A DNA stretch of 64,000 nt from Atherix ibis (taxonomy: Eukaryota > Arthropoda > Insecta > Diptera > Athericidae). A program made the translations under genes and the position numbers. The stretch covers positions 9,757,811-9,821,810 of the forward strand of contig OY282605.1 of the NCBI GenBank assembly GCA_958298945.1. The letters run 5' to 3'. The notes under the pieces are model-generated. The model had not been told where the DNA came from, searched no databases, and was given only the letters and a program-made list of their open reading frames with translations. Below are positions 1 to 12,660 of the stretch, one piece after another (position 1 is the stretch's first letter; every line of letters starts with the position of its first letter).

Positions 1-11
1 TTGGTGGTATA

Positions 12-990
12 TATAAATTAGATTCCATATGATCCAATATTGATTAATTTAATAGATGGCATGTGAGTTAGATTCCACACGCTGTAATATTTTTTACACT
101 ACGTATGAATTCAATTCCACATGGCCCGATATTTCTCAGACTTTACTAGATACAATTTCCGTCAGATTCCACATGATCCAATGGCCATCGATATTAAAAC
201 GATATTATGTTAATTAGACTCCACATGATTCAATGGCCATCAAAATTAAGAAGATACCTTGTGCGTTAGATTTCACACGATATATTAGATTCCACATTAT
301 CCAATGTTCTTCAAAATTTACAAAATGTCATGTAAATTAGATTCCAGATGATCCAACATTGATTAATTTACTAGATAGCATTTTAGTTAGATTCCACACG
401 ATGTAATATTTTTTACACTACGCATGAATTTAATTCCACATGGCCCAATATTCCTCAGACTTTACTAGACACAATGTCCGTCAGATTCCACATGATCCAA
501 TGCCCATCAATATTAAAACGATATTATGTTAATTAGATTCCACATGATTCAATGGCCATCAAAATTAAGAAGATACCTTGTGCGTTAGATTTCACACGAT
601 ATATTAGATTCCACATTATCCAATGTTCTTCAAAATTTACAAAATGTCATGTAAATTAGATTCCACATGATCCAACATTGATTAATTTAATAGATAGCAT
701 GTGAATTAGATTCCACGTGAAGAAATGTTCATGAGACTCTGCATAAGTTTATTCTCACATGAACCAATGCCCATCAACATTTAGAAGATACCTTGTGCGT
801 TAGATTCCACACAATATATTACATTCCACACTATGCAATGTTCATTAAAATTCACTAAATGCCCTTCAAATTAGATTTATAATGATCCAACATTAATTAA
901 ATAATTAGATAGCATGTGAATTATATTCCACATGAAGAAATATTTATTAGACTCCATAGGAGCTCCATTCCACATGATCCAAATCGTATT
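12..990. repeat. 319-bp higher-order tandem satellite
   Basis: Two near-identical units run from 42 to 360 and from 361 to 679 (period 319). A third, from 680 to about 894, carries an internal deletion, and a partial fourth follows from about 895. Each long unit is built from shorter degenerate repeats of 40-70 bp around the core GATTCCACATGATCCAAT, seen near 21, 171, 216, 291, 339, 485, 535, 606 and 658. The array probably continues left of the window. It has no coding capacity. Confidence 0.9.
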
Positions 991-2399
991 GTTAATGCAA
1001 TGCGCGAAAACCATATTTATCTAGTGCGGAATCTAAAGAAATTTTAACATATTACACTAATTTTTTTGCAAACCTATTTTCAAAATTAAAATTTTTCTGA
1101 ATAAATTTTTAAAAAAAATCCAATCACGTGTTTTTAACATCTGTTCGACAATTTTCTAAATATTTTTCAAGTGTCACTTCTTATCTTATATATTCTTTTA
1201 TATGGTTTTTATCTTATCCGATTTATATTTTTTTGTTCTGAGTGCAAATTGTTCATGTTGAGTATTGATAAGCCTTAAATTTAACAAGTTCTATTCGTAC
1301 TTATCGATTTTTAAATAAATAGCTTATCATTTTAAAATCATATCTTGTTGATAAAGAATTTCCTTAACTTTTTGGTTGAAATTTTTTTTAACTATTAAAA
1401 AAAATTTAAGGAATTTCAACGGCAGGTGAAATTTATCATCAAGACACCTTTCGCAAATATTCCCTTTTCATTGGATTTTTAATAAACTACTCTGCAATCC
1501 ATCCAATATTCAGCTGCAAATTTCGAATCAAACGAGATCATATTGCAATGAATGCGGCGACCTGCATGGTAATCGTTTTAAATTTCCGGTAGATTCTCGA
1601 TGAATAAGTGGCTCGATGCCCAGCCCAGTCCAACCCAGACCAGCACAGCACATTCTATCAAATCCATAGCAAAAAAAAAAACCTCGTACTTAAAGTGTTG
1701 GATTACAGGTTGTTACCACCTGCTTCTATGGTTCCCTTACTGTTCGATTGCGTGCAGCTCCCCTGCGGGCTATCGAATGGGGCTAAGTGGCTGTTTTTCA
1801 TGTTTTTCAGTGTCCATCAAAAGCGACACAAAACAAAGCGTCATAAATCCCTGATGTGAGCAACCGCACACAATTGATTAATTTTATGGCATATTGCACG
1901 TAACAACGAGCCATAATAGCTTTCGGTGATTATTTTCTTTGTTTTTATTTCGTTTCATATCGTTTTTTTTCCTCTCTGATTGTGTTTTTTTTCTTCGTTT
2001 TAAAACCAATGGAATTTTTGTTTTTATTCAAGCACAAAATTACCACCACCAAAACGACCAAGATCACAAAGTGTCGACTTTATATTCATTGTCTTAAAGA
2101 TGCAATCTTTACAACAACAGAATAAAATGTCTGTACTCTCATGGATTATTGGAGATGGATGGTCTAGCCAGCCAGCCGCCCCACCTCCATTATAATACTT
2201 GCAACAATTTTCACTAGATTGTTTCTCCCCCCCTCGGCTATACAATAATGAGAGATATTTTCTAATATTTTATATTCTTTTATTTAATTTGTTTTGCCTT
2301 TTCTTCCATAGTCTCATCTTGTTTATTATTTTTGTTTTTATTTGTATTTTCGTGGCAAATGCTTTTTGTTAGGTTAGCAGGTGCCGTTGGGGGTTGTCT
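991..2399. other. AT-rich stretch, no gene seen
   Basis: Two short overlapping open frames near 1600-1860 have no recognisable domain and carry an A-run. A G/C-richer patch at 1600-1860 contains short CAGCCCAG-like repeats. I see no transposon ends here. Confidence 0.5.
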
Positions 2400-4790
2400 G
2401 GAATGGAAAGTCTGCAGAAAGTTCGTAAATACTCCTGGGGGGGTTTTTCGTGAATTTTTTCAGAAAAAAAAACACTTTATATTTAGGTTAAGGGTAACCA
2501 TAATCATGTTACAGCCCATCACTTTTTTTTATTTAAAAATTTGAAAGAAAAGTCTGAAGAAATATTAAGAAAGTCTGAAGAAACATTCGTAAATACTCTA
2601 ATTTTCCCTTATTCTTTTTTCTTTATTATTATTATTTGAAAATTTCAAAAAATAATTCCAAAGAAAAAATCTAAAGAAAAATTCAAGAAGTCTGAGGAAA
2701 ATTCGCAAGGGATTTTCGAGAATTATTACAAAAAAAATATCTTTAAATATATCTGTCATATTTAAATTAAAGCTTAAAATATAAACTTCTTTCTCTTTAT
2801 CTTCTGTTTATTTATTATAATAATAAATACCAGATACAAATATGAGTAAAAATTCAAAAACTAATACTCTGGGAGCTGGTTTTGATCAATTTTTAATAAT
2901 AAATATCTTTTAATTTTACAACTAAAGCTCATACTATTTTGAGTTTTATTTTAAAGTTGACAGAAATTTATTATTAAAAACTCAATATTTACTAAAACTT
3001 AAATTTAAAAAAAAAATCCAAGCATTTTAAAGATAAATTCAAAAATTTTGAAGAAAATTCATCAAATTTTTTTTCAAAAATCTGTCAATTTTATGTTAAA
3101 ATTTACAATATCACCTTTCCATCCACTCCTTCTTACTATAATTCTATAATTTAAAAAAAAAATTTCGGAGGAAAATATGGAAAGAAAATCAAAAATTCGT
3201 GTATTTTCGGAGGTTTTCGTGAATTTATAGAAGAACACTGATCTCTATTAATTTTAGAATAAAATCAAAATATTATCTCCCATTTCATTATATGTTACTA
3301 TTATTTAAAAATTAAATTAAAAAAATTTTTCAAAAAAAAAGTTTGAAGAAAAATACAAAAAGTCTAAGGAAAAAATCGCAAATACTTTGGGGGGTTTTTT
3401 GGTGAACTTTCAGAAAAAAAATCTTCCATTAAAAAAATCAATTTCCGATTAAGTTTCAAAGTATTAACCCCCATTCATCATCCCCTTTTATTATTTAAAT
3501 TCAAAGAATCTGAAGAAAATCCACATAAACTCTGGAAGTTTTTCTGAATTTTTAGAAAGAAAAATAAATTTTAGAAAAAATAAATTCCGAAAAAAAAATT
3601 GAGTAAAAATTCAAAGACTCTGAAGAAAATTCACTAAACTCTGGGCGTTTTTTGTAAATTTTTAGAAAAAACTGAATTTTAGAAAAAATAAATTCCAAAA
3701 AAAATTTGAGTAAAAATTCAAAGAATCTGAAAAAAATTCCCATAAACTCTGGGAGTTTTTGTGAATTTTTAGGAAATCCCAATTTGTGAAAATATCTATT
3801 AAATTTCAGTTAAAATTCTTTTTATTATTGAAAAATTTCAGAAAAAATATCAAATAAAAATCTGAAGGAAAATTCGCAAATTTTCTGAGGGTGTTTTGTG
3901 AATTTTTAGAAAAAAGATTCTTTAAAAATACCAATTACAGTAAGGTTAAATTATGGAATATAACATTTTCTTTTCTTTTTTATTATTATGTAAAATTAAG
4001 TAAAAAAAATCTGGAGAAAAATTCAAAAATTCTTTGGGTGGTTTTCGTGAGTTTTTACAAAAAAAAACTCTCGGGGTTTTTGTGAATTTTTAGAGAAAAA
4101 TATCGTTGAAAATATATATCAAATTTCGGTTAAAATTCAAAATTACACCCTCCCATCCCGCTTTCTTTTTATTATTGAAAAATTTCAGAAAAAATATCAA
4201 ATAAAACTGAAGAAAAATTCGCATATTTTTTGAGGGGGTTTTGTGAATTTATAGAAAGAAGATTCTTTAAAAATACCCATTACATAAAGGATAAATTATG
4301 GAATATAATATTTTTTTTATTATTATTATTATGTAAAATTAAGTAAAAAAAAATCCAAAGAAAAATCTGGAGAAAAATTAGAAAATTCTGAACAAAATCC
4401 ACAAATAGTCTCCGGGGGTTTTCCTGAATTTATATTGTAGAAGCAAAAAGTGTTCAAAAATGTTCTACCAACTTTAGGTTAAAGTTAAAATATTATCTCA
4501 CGACCCCATTTCTTTTTACTATTAATTAAATATTAAATAAAAATATATCCAAAGAAAAATTCGCAAATACTTTGGGGGATTTTCGTGAGTTTTTTTTTAC
4601 AAAAAATATTTCCGTCAATTTCCGGTTCTATTTCAAAATATGAACACCCCCCTCCCCCCACTTCTCCACTTTTGTTTTATTTTAAAAATAAATTCCAAAA
4701 AAAATTTGCGTAAAAATTAAAAGAATCTGAAAACAATTCACAAAAACTCTGGGGGTTTTTGTGAATTTTTAGAAGAAAAAAGTTATATAA
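2400..4790. repeat. Degenerate long-period repeat field (about 100-200 bp)
   Basis: At least thirteen diverged copies of one module recur: an AAGAAAAATTC-type A-rich run, then ACTCTGGGGGTTTT, then a GTGAATTTTTAGAAAAA tail. They lie near 2430, 2710, 3200, 3385, 3530, 3640, 3745, 3880, 4030, 4070, 4225, 4405, 4570 and 4745. Some copies extend into a shared right half (for example 3780-3960 and 4090-4310). Short frames in this field are by-products of the A/T runs. No transposase or RT motif is visible. Confidence 0.8.
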
Positions 4791-7500
4791 TGGAAATATA
4801 AATAGTTTAGAGCTCAAAAATATCTTATATTATCAGAAAAAAAATAGAAAAAACATCCCCTCTTTTAAATGTACATATCTTATTTTATAGAAGTTTTTAA
4901 AAAAAATTTTTAATAATTTTAAAATGTTCACACACATTTTTTGGTTCAGATTTTCCATATCCTAAAAAGCTGACATTTTCTCAATTTGAAAATAATTATT
5001 TTAAAAGAATTTTGAGCTTTTTTTTTATTTATCTTTGTAAATTATATCCTATTCAACAATTGAGTAGTAACAATAAGCTTTTTGTTAAATGTTACAATAA
5101 TTTTTTGAGAAACTTTTTAATTGAATAATTTTCTTTCGTTTTTGTTCCAAAAATTTTTTCTCCTTTTCATAGTACAAAAATAAAACGATACTTAAAAACC
5201 AAACTATTGAATTTAATATGTTAGTTTTAACAAAATTAAAAGCAATAAATCAAAAACAAAATATTTAAAAAAAAAAACCACCAATTTCAATGTCAGATTT
5301 GCATGCGTCGAAGTATTTACGAAATAGTCAATAATAATGAACTGGCATACATTATCAGTTGTGTAGGTTTTCTTATCACTAAAAATTAAAAGGTGTCACC
5401 GACAAGTTCAATGCAAATAAGTTTTGCTCAACACGACGAAGACGAAAACTAACTACACAAATATAAATACTATTACCGGAAACCAATTTCCATTATCTTT
5501 ACCTTTAAAGGTGATTACCATTAACAAAAAATTTGCGCAATCGAAATAATCATAATTACTTGCTCTCAAATAAATTGTGCCCACATAAAGACCTTCTCAA
5601 TAAAACCTTCATAACAGAAAAGAAATAGCTTCCAATGAAAAATTGAATTTATAAAATCAAATTTACCATTCGTAAATAGATTCATGAAAATTGCCAAAAA
5701 AAAAAAATAATAATAATCGTAATAATGTCAATTGTGAATAAATTAAAAATTTCCTCCTTATTTGATGAGGTTTTCCTTAATCAAAATTATAATAAAAAAT
5801 TTATTTCAGACTCTAGGCAAAATTTAATAATATTCGCAATTATTGTTGTCCCCCATCCCCAATGACAATTATATAAAATCGAATTGAAAATAATACTTGC
5901 CTGACGAGAAATACGTTGAAAATGGAGCTCATTCCAAGTGAATTACTTAAATTTTTGGTGTAATTATGATAAAAATCTGAACAATTTTGATTTCCTGTAT
6001 AAAAAAAAAAGAAATGATTTTTTTCCCTATTAAATTCAAGAGAAAAGTGAAAGGATTTAGTTGACATACTCGCATTTACGAGTTACTTAAGTACGGGTTT
6101 CCCAATAGCAGATGTGCAATTTTTTGGGAGAGCTTTTTTTTGGAGACCTTCTTTTATTGATTTTGGAAATTTCGTTTCTATCTTAGCAAACACTTGGGAA
6201 TACAAACATGTCCAATCCTTTCGAACCGTTTTCAATCAACCAACTTCATTCAAGAACATGTGAAATTGTCCTTTTTTAAATTGACCATTTTTCGTCTATC
6301 GCTTTTTCATTTTGCTACCTTCACACTACCTTCAAATGCTCATCTACACTGACCATATATGTGTATGAACATATGTGAACACTTTGCTCTGAAGGACAAA
6401 ATAATCCATTTCTATTATATTCTGTGAGCCCCATTATTATTAACTGAAACCAAATTAAAGTTTATTTACTTTTGCGTTGTAGAAATAAATTCAATTAATT
6501 GCGCATAAAATAAAGAGAAAAAATGTTTTTTTTGGGAGGGTGGGGGGTGGGGGGTGGAAGGGAAAAAAGCTCATCTTGTGAAAAAGATGTTCGTGCAATA
6601 ATAATTATTGCTGCTGGTTCGTTTCATGATGCAATCGACTAGAAACGAATTATTGTTTTCTGTTCGAGGGGTACCTACCTATAAGGCAGGTGTAGGTGGC
6701 AGATTCCTAATGGGAGATGCGGCGAACTAAACAAAAAGTCCATTTTCGTTCTAGAACAGGCCTTTCTGTACATAGCATCTAAGAACATTAAGCTTAGAAC
6801 CAATTTATGGTTACTATAAATGCTTTTTTCCATTGGCCTTCTGGGAGTTTTATTTTCATTTTGCACGCGAAGATATTTCTTTTTATTTCTTCTCGTTTTT
6901 TTTTTTTTTTTGGTTCGTCTTCGTTTTCATCTTATATTTATTCTTATACAATTTTCTATTTTTATTTTTGTACATCGATTCACTAACATCCTGACAAAAT
7001 CATTTATGGTTGTTATAGGAACACATTTTTGAAAATGTTTTTGTTTTTTTTTTTTTTATCGTGTGAATTTTTGGGTAAAATTATCTACTAAGGACGGTGA
7101 ATAACAATAGTCGCCAGGTACAATATTATCATTTGTAGGAATAATATTATCATTATTTTGATAGCAGATGAACTTTTTAGATATAGACGAAGTGAAAACG
7201 ATCTCACGGTTCATCGAAGAAATTGAAAGTGGCGCAATGGGGACGTCTGTCTGTCGTTCAGTTGTCATTTTACAAATATGTCTGTTTGGGCTGTAGTCAA
7301 GTACTCCAACAGTCATAATCATTACCAATTTCGAGTAAATTAATACCATAATAGGTGCTTTTTTCTGATTTATTATTTTTGTTTATTTTTTTTTTTATGT
7401 AAAATTTCGTCATTTAATCATTTTATATAATAAAAGAAAATTTCCTTTTAATGATATCTTTACGTTTGGTAATATTAAGAAAAAAATAATATAAATTTAT
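4791..7500. other. AT-rich stretch, no gene seen
   Basis: This is non-repetitive by eye apart from homopolymer A/T runs and the G-rich tract at 6531-6562. Open frames here are short, unrelated to any family I know, and T-rich. Confidence 0.45.
6531..6562 (+). other. G-rich tract, G-quadruplex-like
   Basis: Runs of three to six G separated by one or two bases (GGGAGGGTGGGGGGTGG and onward) sit in a strongly AT-rich background. The spacing meets the usual four-run G-quadruplex pattern. Confidence 0.6.
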
Positions 7501-7551
7501 TTTTATGAGGGGATTTTCAATAGGTATGCTCGATTTTTGACAGTCTATAAC

Positions 7552-7696
7552 TTTGACGTTTTAAATGACAGCGCTGTCAGTCTTATACGTCTGATTATAG
7601 AGTACTAAAAAATGCAATAACCTGTCGGGATGGTGACAATTTTCTTGTGGCTTCACAGTGTGACGCAGAATGAACGTCTGACGTTTTAAATGACAG
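7552..7696. repeat. 20-bp direct repeat with a 14-bp palindrome
   Basis: The motif TGACGTTTTAAATGACAG occurs at about 7554-7571 and again at about 7679-7696. The first copy overlaps the perfect palindrome TGACAGCGCTGTCA at 7566-7579. Upstream, near 7509-7525, is a GGGATTTTCAATAG stretch that resembles the end of the rosa-like element at 51 kb. This may be a decayed transposon 5' end, which is inference. Confidence 0.5.
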
Positions 7697-7989
7697 TAGT
7701 TAGAATCCCTTATAAATTTTTCTATTTTATTTTAAACACTATGTAGTAAAGAAAATTTGGAGATTATTAAATGGAACATTTGCAATGAAATTAAGACCAC
7801 AACGCTTAAAATTTTGCGAAAGGTTATGGAAAATGTTTTGAAGCGAGCACAAATGTGCGAAGCAGAAAATAGTCACTACTTATGAAGAGACATTTTTCAT
7901 ATTTATAAAAAAATAAAAATAATAATTATCGCGCTGTACAAATGTATGCTTTTTTTGGCAGTATTTTGTTATGGTAGCCTTGTCGAAAT

Positions 7990-8540
7990 ATTATTGATGT
8001 TGTGTTCGTTGCCTAGAATTTAAAAAGATGGCGCACAAGTCAGCAAGACTATGCATGAAGTTTTCGGTCAGTTTTGTTACCTCTGGCAGCACTACTGCCA
8101 GAAGACTCCATGATTCGATGACACTTTGTCGAATCAAGTGCGAAACCGACCGTACGATACGAAGATGGACGAGGAGAACACGAGGAGATGGCAAAATGCC
8201 TGATAGTGGTTACAGGAGGCATTCGGCGTTGGCCAGTCGATATAAGTGTTTTTAGCACAGCGATCAAGAACGGATATTGCAAAAGTTGTGTAAATAAACG
8301 GCCGCAATTGATGATGACCAATCTTTTGCATAGGGTTCCTCCTCCCCATAGGTATCCGGTCTTAAATCAGTGCTACAATTTGAGATGTTTTAAGAGGGAT
8401 TATTGTTATCGTAAAAAGGGGAACTCCAAAATTATTTGGCCGAAAAGGAGGATTTTGGGAAAGTCCAGGGAGAGACATAATAGCTTATGTGGTCTTTCCC
8501 ACAAATGTCGACTTCATCCTTTCTCATTTTTTGTTTTTTT
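7990..8540. other. GC-richer unrecognised block
   Basis: Base composition is clearly richer in G+C than the flanks, and overlapping short frames are open on both strands (longest about 137 codons, plus strand, 8188-8601). None shows a motif I recognise. In this window GC-rich islands usually turn out to be transposon remnants, so a decayed mobile element is the likeliest explanation. Confidence 0.3.
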
Positions 8541-9139
8541 TTTATGTAAATTTCTTTATTTTTGTTTTATTTATTTCTTTAATCCTTTCAAATTTTTATA
8601 AATCCCTCCTCATTTCTTATTCCCTTCCGTTTGGCTAAATAGTTTTTTTTTCTAATTATTTTAAAAAGTTTTTGTTTGTTTGGTTACATCTTATTAGTTT
8701 TTCATTGTTCTTTTTTTATTCTCCTTCTTGCCCTCCTATGGAAAAGTTAACACATATGGGTATCCCTATTTTCTTCTAAATGTCTTTGGCATGACGGTGT
8801 GAGAGCAGCACTTTGCACATACTTTGAACACCCCCGCCCTCTCTCCGTAAAGCTACGACAAAAATACCTAGCAAGGTAAGGTACTCTCTAAGTATGACCG
8901 TCACTGGCCATATTCCTGTTGCACTTAACGTTCAGTTTACAATCTCAATTTGAATACCTTCATCTTTCCTTTCAACATCCAATCATAAAAGTTTCGAAAG
9001 CTTCGTGAAATTTATAATCGAAATTGACGCCGTTTCGAGAGAACAATTCAACGTGTAATCTGGGAATTCGTGTAATCTGAAGGCCAGTGCTTGTACTGCA
9101 GCAAAATCCTTGCTTGAACGAAATTATTGCGCCTGTGGC

Positions 9140-9560
9140 TCAAAGTGTGTAAGGTCTTGTGGCTTTACTAAATTAAATTTTGACTCAAGAACTGAATCCG
9201 TGGGACCATGCAAAGCATCAGATGTTCGTTCATTGGGACCTTGAGCAGTTGAAAAAGGATCACAGATTTTGCGGAAAAATCATCTTCAGCAACGAAAGTA
9301 ATTTTTTTCTTAATGGCTACATAAACAACAGAAATTGTCGGTGCTGGAACGAAAACCAACCGCAACAGTTCCAGGAGCTTCCTTGCATCCAGAAAAACTT
9401 ACTGTCTGTTGTGGATTTTGGTCGGGTAGCATTATCGGCCTAGGAAATGAGACTGACACGACGGTAACTGTCAATAGCGAGCCGTATTAAGCGATAAAAA
9501 ACTTTTTGTTTAGTCTCAATTGGACAGTGTGAACTTGGATAATCTAAGAACGGGTTAAAA
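9140..9560 (+). pseudogene. rosa-like (DD41D) Tc1/mariner transposase, central part
   Basis: In order, the fragment reads a linker-like LTQELNPWDHAK, a FVHWDLEQLKKD stretch, KIIFSNESNFFLNGYINNRN at about 9277-9336, then ENQPQQ. After frameshifts come a degenerate VVDFG and, at about 9446-9545, NETDTTVTVNSEPY. This matches the order in rosa-like transposases: IIFSDEAHF with the first catalytic Asp, the NKQNCR/ENP motif, VTVWCGFW, then VTVNGERYR. The first catalytic Asp is Asn here (FSNES). A frameshift precedes the LTQEL segment. Family assignment rests on motif order and on the better copy at 51-52 kb. Confidence 0.8.
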
Positions 9561-10039
9561 CTCCCGACGATCTATTATTACAATGCAAATGAAATACCGC
9601 AGCATTTTAATGTACTTCGGTCTAAGTTAAGAACTTAATCACATGTTTTGAGAAACGAAGTGCAATATTCTATCAGCTACGACCAAATACGCATCGACCT
9701 GTTTGCAATGAAGGAGCTTTGGAGACTGTACGCAGGGTGTCTTCCTGTCTCTACTCTTGAACAAGCTTCTTACTTGGACGTCTGAAGAATTTTCCAAAAA
9801 AGCTTTGATTAATTCAAAAATTATTACCACGAATAACAATACGAAGAATAACGCCTATAATATGATAATAGATTCGTATAACTTTTAAAACAAGCTACAA
9901 TAATTATGAGCGACAAAAGGAATTTCCAAATTTAAGCTACAAAAAATTCCAGAACTTTGCATAAGCGTCCATTACAACCTCTTAGATCAATTATTTGGTG
10001 TGGAATTATTGCCGACATAAACTCATCCGCAGACCATCT

Positions 10040-10200
10040 CTGGTACGGTAAACTGGACCATGATAGAGAATTATTTACGTCCGGCAGTTTTGAATAACCC
10101 TGACATATGGTTCCAACAGAATGGCGCCACAGTGCACACCTTGAGAACGATAACAGAGGTTCTTCGAGAATTTTTCTGTCACCAAATAATTTTTTAAAAA
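10040..10200 (+). pseudogene. rosa-like transposase fragment, second catalytic motif
   Basis: One frame reads ENYLRPAVLNNPDIWFQQNG followed by ATVHTLRTITEVLREF, the segment around the second catalytic Asp of DD41D transposases (normally FQQDGAT). The Asp is replaced by Asn. It lies 0.5 kb downstream of, and on the same strand as, the fragment at 9.1-9.6 kb, so both may belong to one element with inserted or diverged sequence between. Confidence 0.8.
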
Positions 10201-11229
10201 ATGGAAGAAAATTATGTTATTATGTAAAAAAAATTCCAATAAAAGTTTAAAATTACAAAAGTTATTCACATTTTCCATCAATAAGTCCAAATTGGCCCAT
10301 TCTGCCAATGTATATTATATTCAGCCCTAAGAGCCATTATACTAGTCAAATGTACTCTAATTAATCGTCAATTGCATAAGAATTCAGAATTCATGTTCCT
10401 TTTGATCCCTAATCTTGGCAAAAAACCTACAAAGAAAAATCTATTCTTAGGACCCTTCAAATATTGTATTTTGGCATCTTAGATTTTTTCGCATGTAATA
10501 ATAAATTTTATTTGATAAATATTAAATGAGGATCATATAATTTTTTGATGGATTTAAAAATTATATTTATATCTAAAAGTTTTATAATATTTTATTAAAT
10601 TGGAGTAAGAACTGCATCATAGAACTCGGCATCAAGCACCGACTTTCTAAGAACAGAATTTTTAAGCTCAATCTTTATCTACAGAAGATTTTCTTGTTTA
10701 AAGAGCAAAACCACATTTTTTTTCCAAAATAATTAAATAAAAATTAATTAATTAATAATTGAGAAATTACAAATAATATTTTTTTGTTGTTGTCAAAATT
10801 AAATATCAGATAAAAATAAAAATGAACAAATTGCGATTTTCAAAACACCCGCCTCACCCACACTCAATTAATTCAATTTCTCACTACAGCCTGATTATGT
10901 GCAGAAATTTTATTATTGCTCGAACATCGACGGAAGTAAAATTTAATTTTAAATTCTACTTAATTAAAAAAATGATTATAAATTTAAAATTTTGACTATA
11001 ATTTATACGATTATGACTACGCTTGTTAATTTAGTAATTTTAAGTCAAATAGAACCAGTTTCAGTGGGATTATAGATATGGTGCCTGATAGTATCTTTGA
11101 TAAGGTCCTAATACAGTGACGCTTATCGATTTTCTGAACTTCTTAAAAATATAAAATTATATTATATTTTTTTCTTTGGTTTAGATGAGTCTTAATTTAA
11201 TATATTTAGCTTAGATGGTCGTCTACAAG
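10201..11229. other. AT-rich stretch, no gene seen
   Basis: No open frame of note, tandem repeat or terminal inverted repeat could be recognised. Confidence 0.4.
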
Positions 11230-11345
11230 TCCTAAGAATACTATTAAGCCTATGATGCACGGAGTGATGGTATTATGGTATGGGGTGGGGCTGTATGTCT
11301 ACCACAGCAGATGGTGACTTGGTTCTTATTGATGACGGATAATTT
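11230..11345 (+). pseudogene. Tc1-like transposase fragment
   Basis: DGIMVWGGAV (about 11266-11295) is followed, one frame over, by TTADGDLVLIDDG (about 11301-11339). Tc1-family transposases carry GGGSIMVWG followed by GVGxLVFIDGTMD between the first and second catalytic residues. Only this short piece is recognisable, with a frameshift in the middle. Confidence 0.45.
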
Positions 11346-11479
11346 GCTGTAAAGGGCACAAAAAAAAGGGTGGGCACATCACGTGAGACTGGCATTACCG
11401 TCAAAATACGGACTTATCATACGCAGTCCCACCAAGACGTTAGTGCAGTCCGATAACTATGCCACCATACAGGGCGTGA

Positions 11480-11700
11480 TAACTGAAACTTGGAAAACCG
11501 ATACACCTTCAAATTTTGTGTTAGGATTGATAAATTTGATTTACGAGAAGTTTGCACGAGTCTATGGGGAATATTTTTTATAAAGAGCACAACTTTTTGC
11601 TATCAAAAAACATTTTTTGGAGGGTGGAGAGCAGTGGAAGATGGGCCTCACTCAGGAAGGACCGCCGATTAACATTGAAGCTGATGAGGGGATAAAAAAG
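11480..11700 (+). pseudogene. mariner transposase N-terminal fragment
   Basis: The frame from about 11490 reads CVRIDKFDLREV, KSTTF, then FFGGWRAVEDGPHSGRTAD. This parallels the mariner N-terminal block, in which a helix-turn-helix is followed by FKRFKEGRESVEDDPRSGRP, the linker to the second DNA-binding half. No catalytic part follows. The same segment recurs at 41.5, 42.0 and 56.3 kb. Confidence 0.65.
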
Positions 11701-12354
11701 TACTGTTGTTTCACGTGACGTACCTATCGTGAGACATAAAACTACGGGCTGCATACGACCACAGGTACTGTCAAACCTGATTAGCGATTAACAGTAAGCA
11801 ACCAGTTACAAGCTGATTACACTAACTGTTTGTGGCGAAGCCTAACTAAACCTCTGCTATCATTAGCAGTAATAGCGCCCGAGATAGTTACCGGAATATC
11901 CCACTAGCGGTTCGAACGCCGTACCCGCGATATGGGTCTTAACCGCAGCCACCACGTTACAGCCTAAGGCGCCTCCGATTCTCGCGGTACCAAATTTTTG
12001 TTTTAACAGTACTTCAGTTTGTACTTCGCTCATTGAGCTACGGTAAGGAGCCTTATAAATTCCTAGGCATTGCTAGTCAACTCAGGTACGCGGGTTTGCC
12101 AAGACCCGAAGGAACAACCGAATTGACCTTGGTCTTTCATTCGCTGTTACTGCAGTCGACGATCCTGAATTTCCTCATCCAGAATACTAAATTTCCTTAT
12201 TCAGAACAGGACAGCCCTACGGCAATACAATGCCGCACCGCATCCAATAAAGAATACTCCTAGAGCCCGCCGTTGACGCACTCCAAAGGATACTGAATTT
12301 TCTCATTTAAAACAAGATAGCCCTCCGCATAACAAGACCTTAAACATAAGCACC
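11701..12354. other. GC-richer block next to an R1-type fragment
   Basis: G+C is well above the flanks. A small internal duplication (ATCCTGAATTTCC and similar) lies around 12170-12205 and again near 12290. I recognise no motif on either strand. It abuts the minus-strand reverse transcriptase fragment and could be its diverged downstream part. Confidence 0.3.
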
Positions 12355-12660
12355 CTATGCTATACAATTCACAAACAAACCGTTGTATAACATTCTCACT
12401 GCCTTACCTCGAATACCCCAGTCCTTTCTCCATACCCTCCTCAGACATACAATAGCGCTAGCTACTATCCGTCCGAGGTGGTCAAAATGGGGTTCGAAAT
12501 TCAGGCGCTCACTCACGCACACACCAAGAAATTGCACCTTCGGTGAATACCTCAATGCCGTACTCTTCATTATCACATTCGGTGGCTCACTTGGGCCCAG
12601 TGTGCCCTTCAGTAACAATATTTCGCTATTAATTTCGGTGACACCTACACCCACTGATGA
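12355..12660 (-). pseudogene. R1-clade non-LTR reverse transcriptase fragment
   Basis: The 99-codon minus-strand frame reads EILLLKGTLG, then VQFLGVCVSERLNFEPHFDH, then CLRRVWRKDWGIRGKAVRML and YNGLF. R1-type reverse transcriptases have a matching thumb-proximal segment: KTVxMLLKG, then VKYLGVxVSERLNFxxH, then RKDWGLRRRxVRxxYNGL. The palm motif with the catalytic aspartates is absent, so this is a dead fragment. It is uninterrupted over its whole length. Confidence 0.8.

Noticed and set aside
3552..3782. Minus-strand frame with repeated FFLEFIFSKI peptides
   Set aside because: It is a translation of the degenerate repeat field, not a repeat protein.
7990..8540. Possible host exon in the GC-richer block
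   Set aside because: Frames are open on both strands without splice sites or motifs. Other GC-rich islands here are TE remnants, so I left it unassigned.
9639..9839. Minus-strand frame with a basic SRDRKTPCVQSPK stretch between two rosa-like fragments
   Set aside because: I considered a transposase N-terminal linker on the opposite strand, but the match to the family is too weak to separate from chance.
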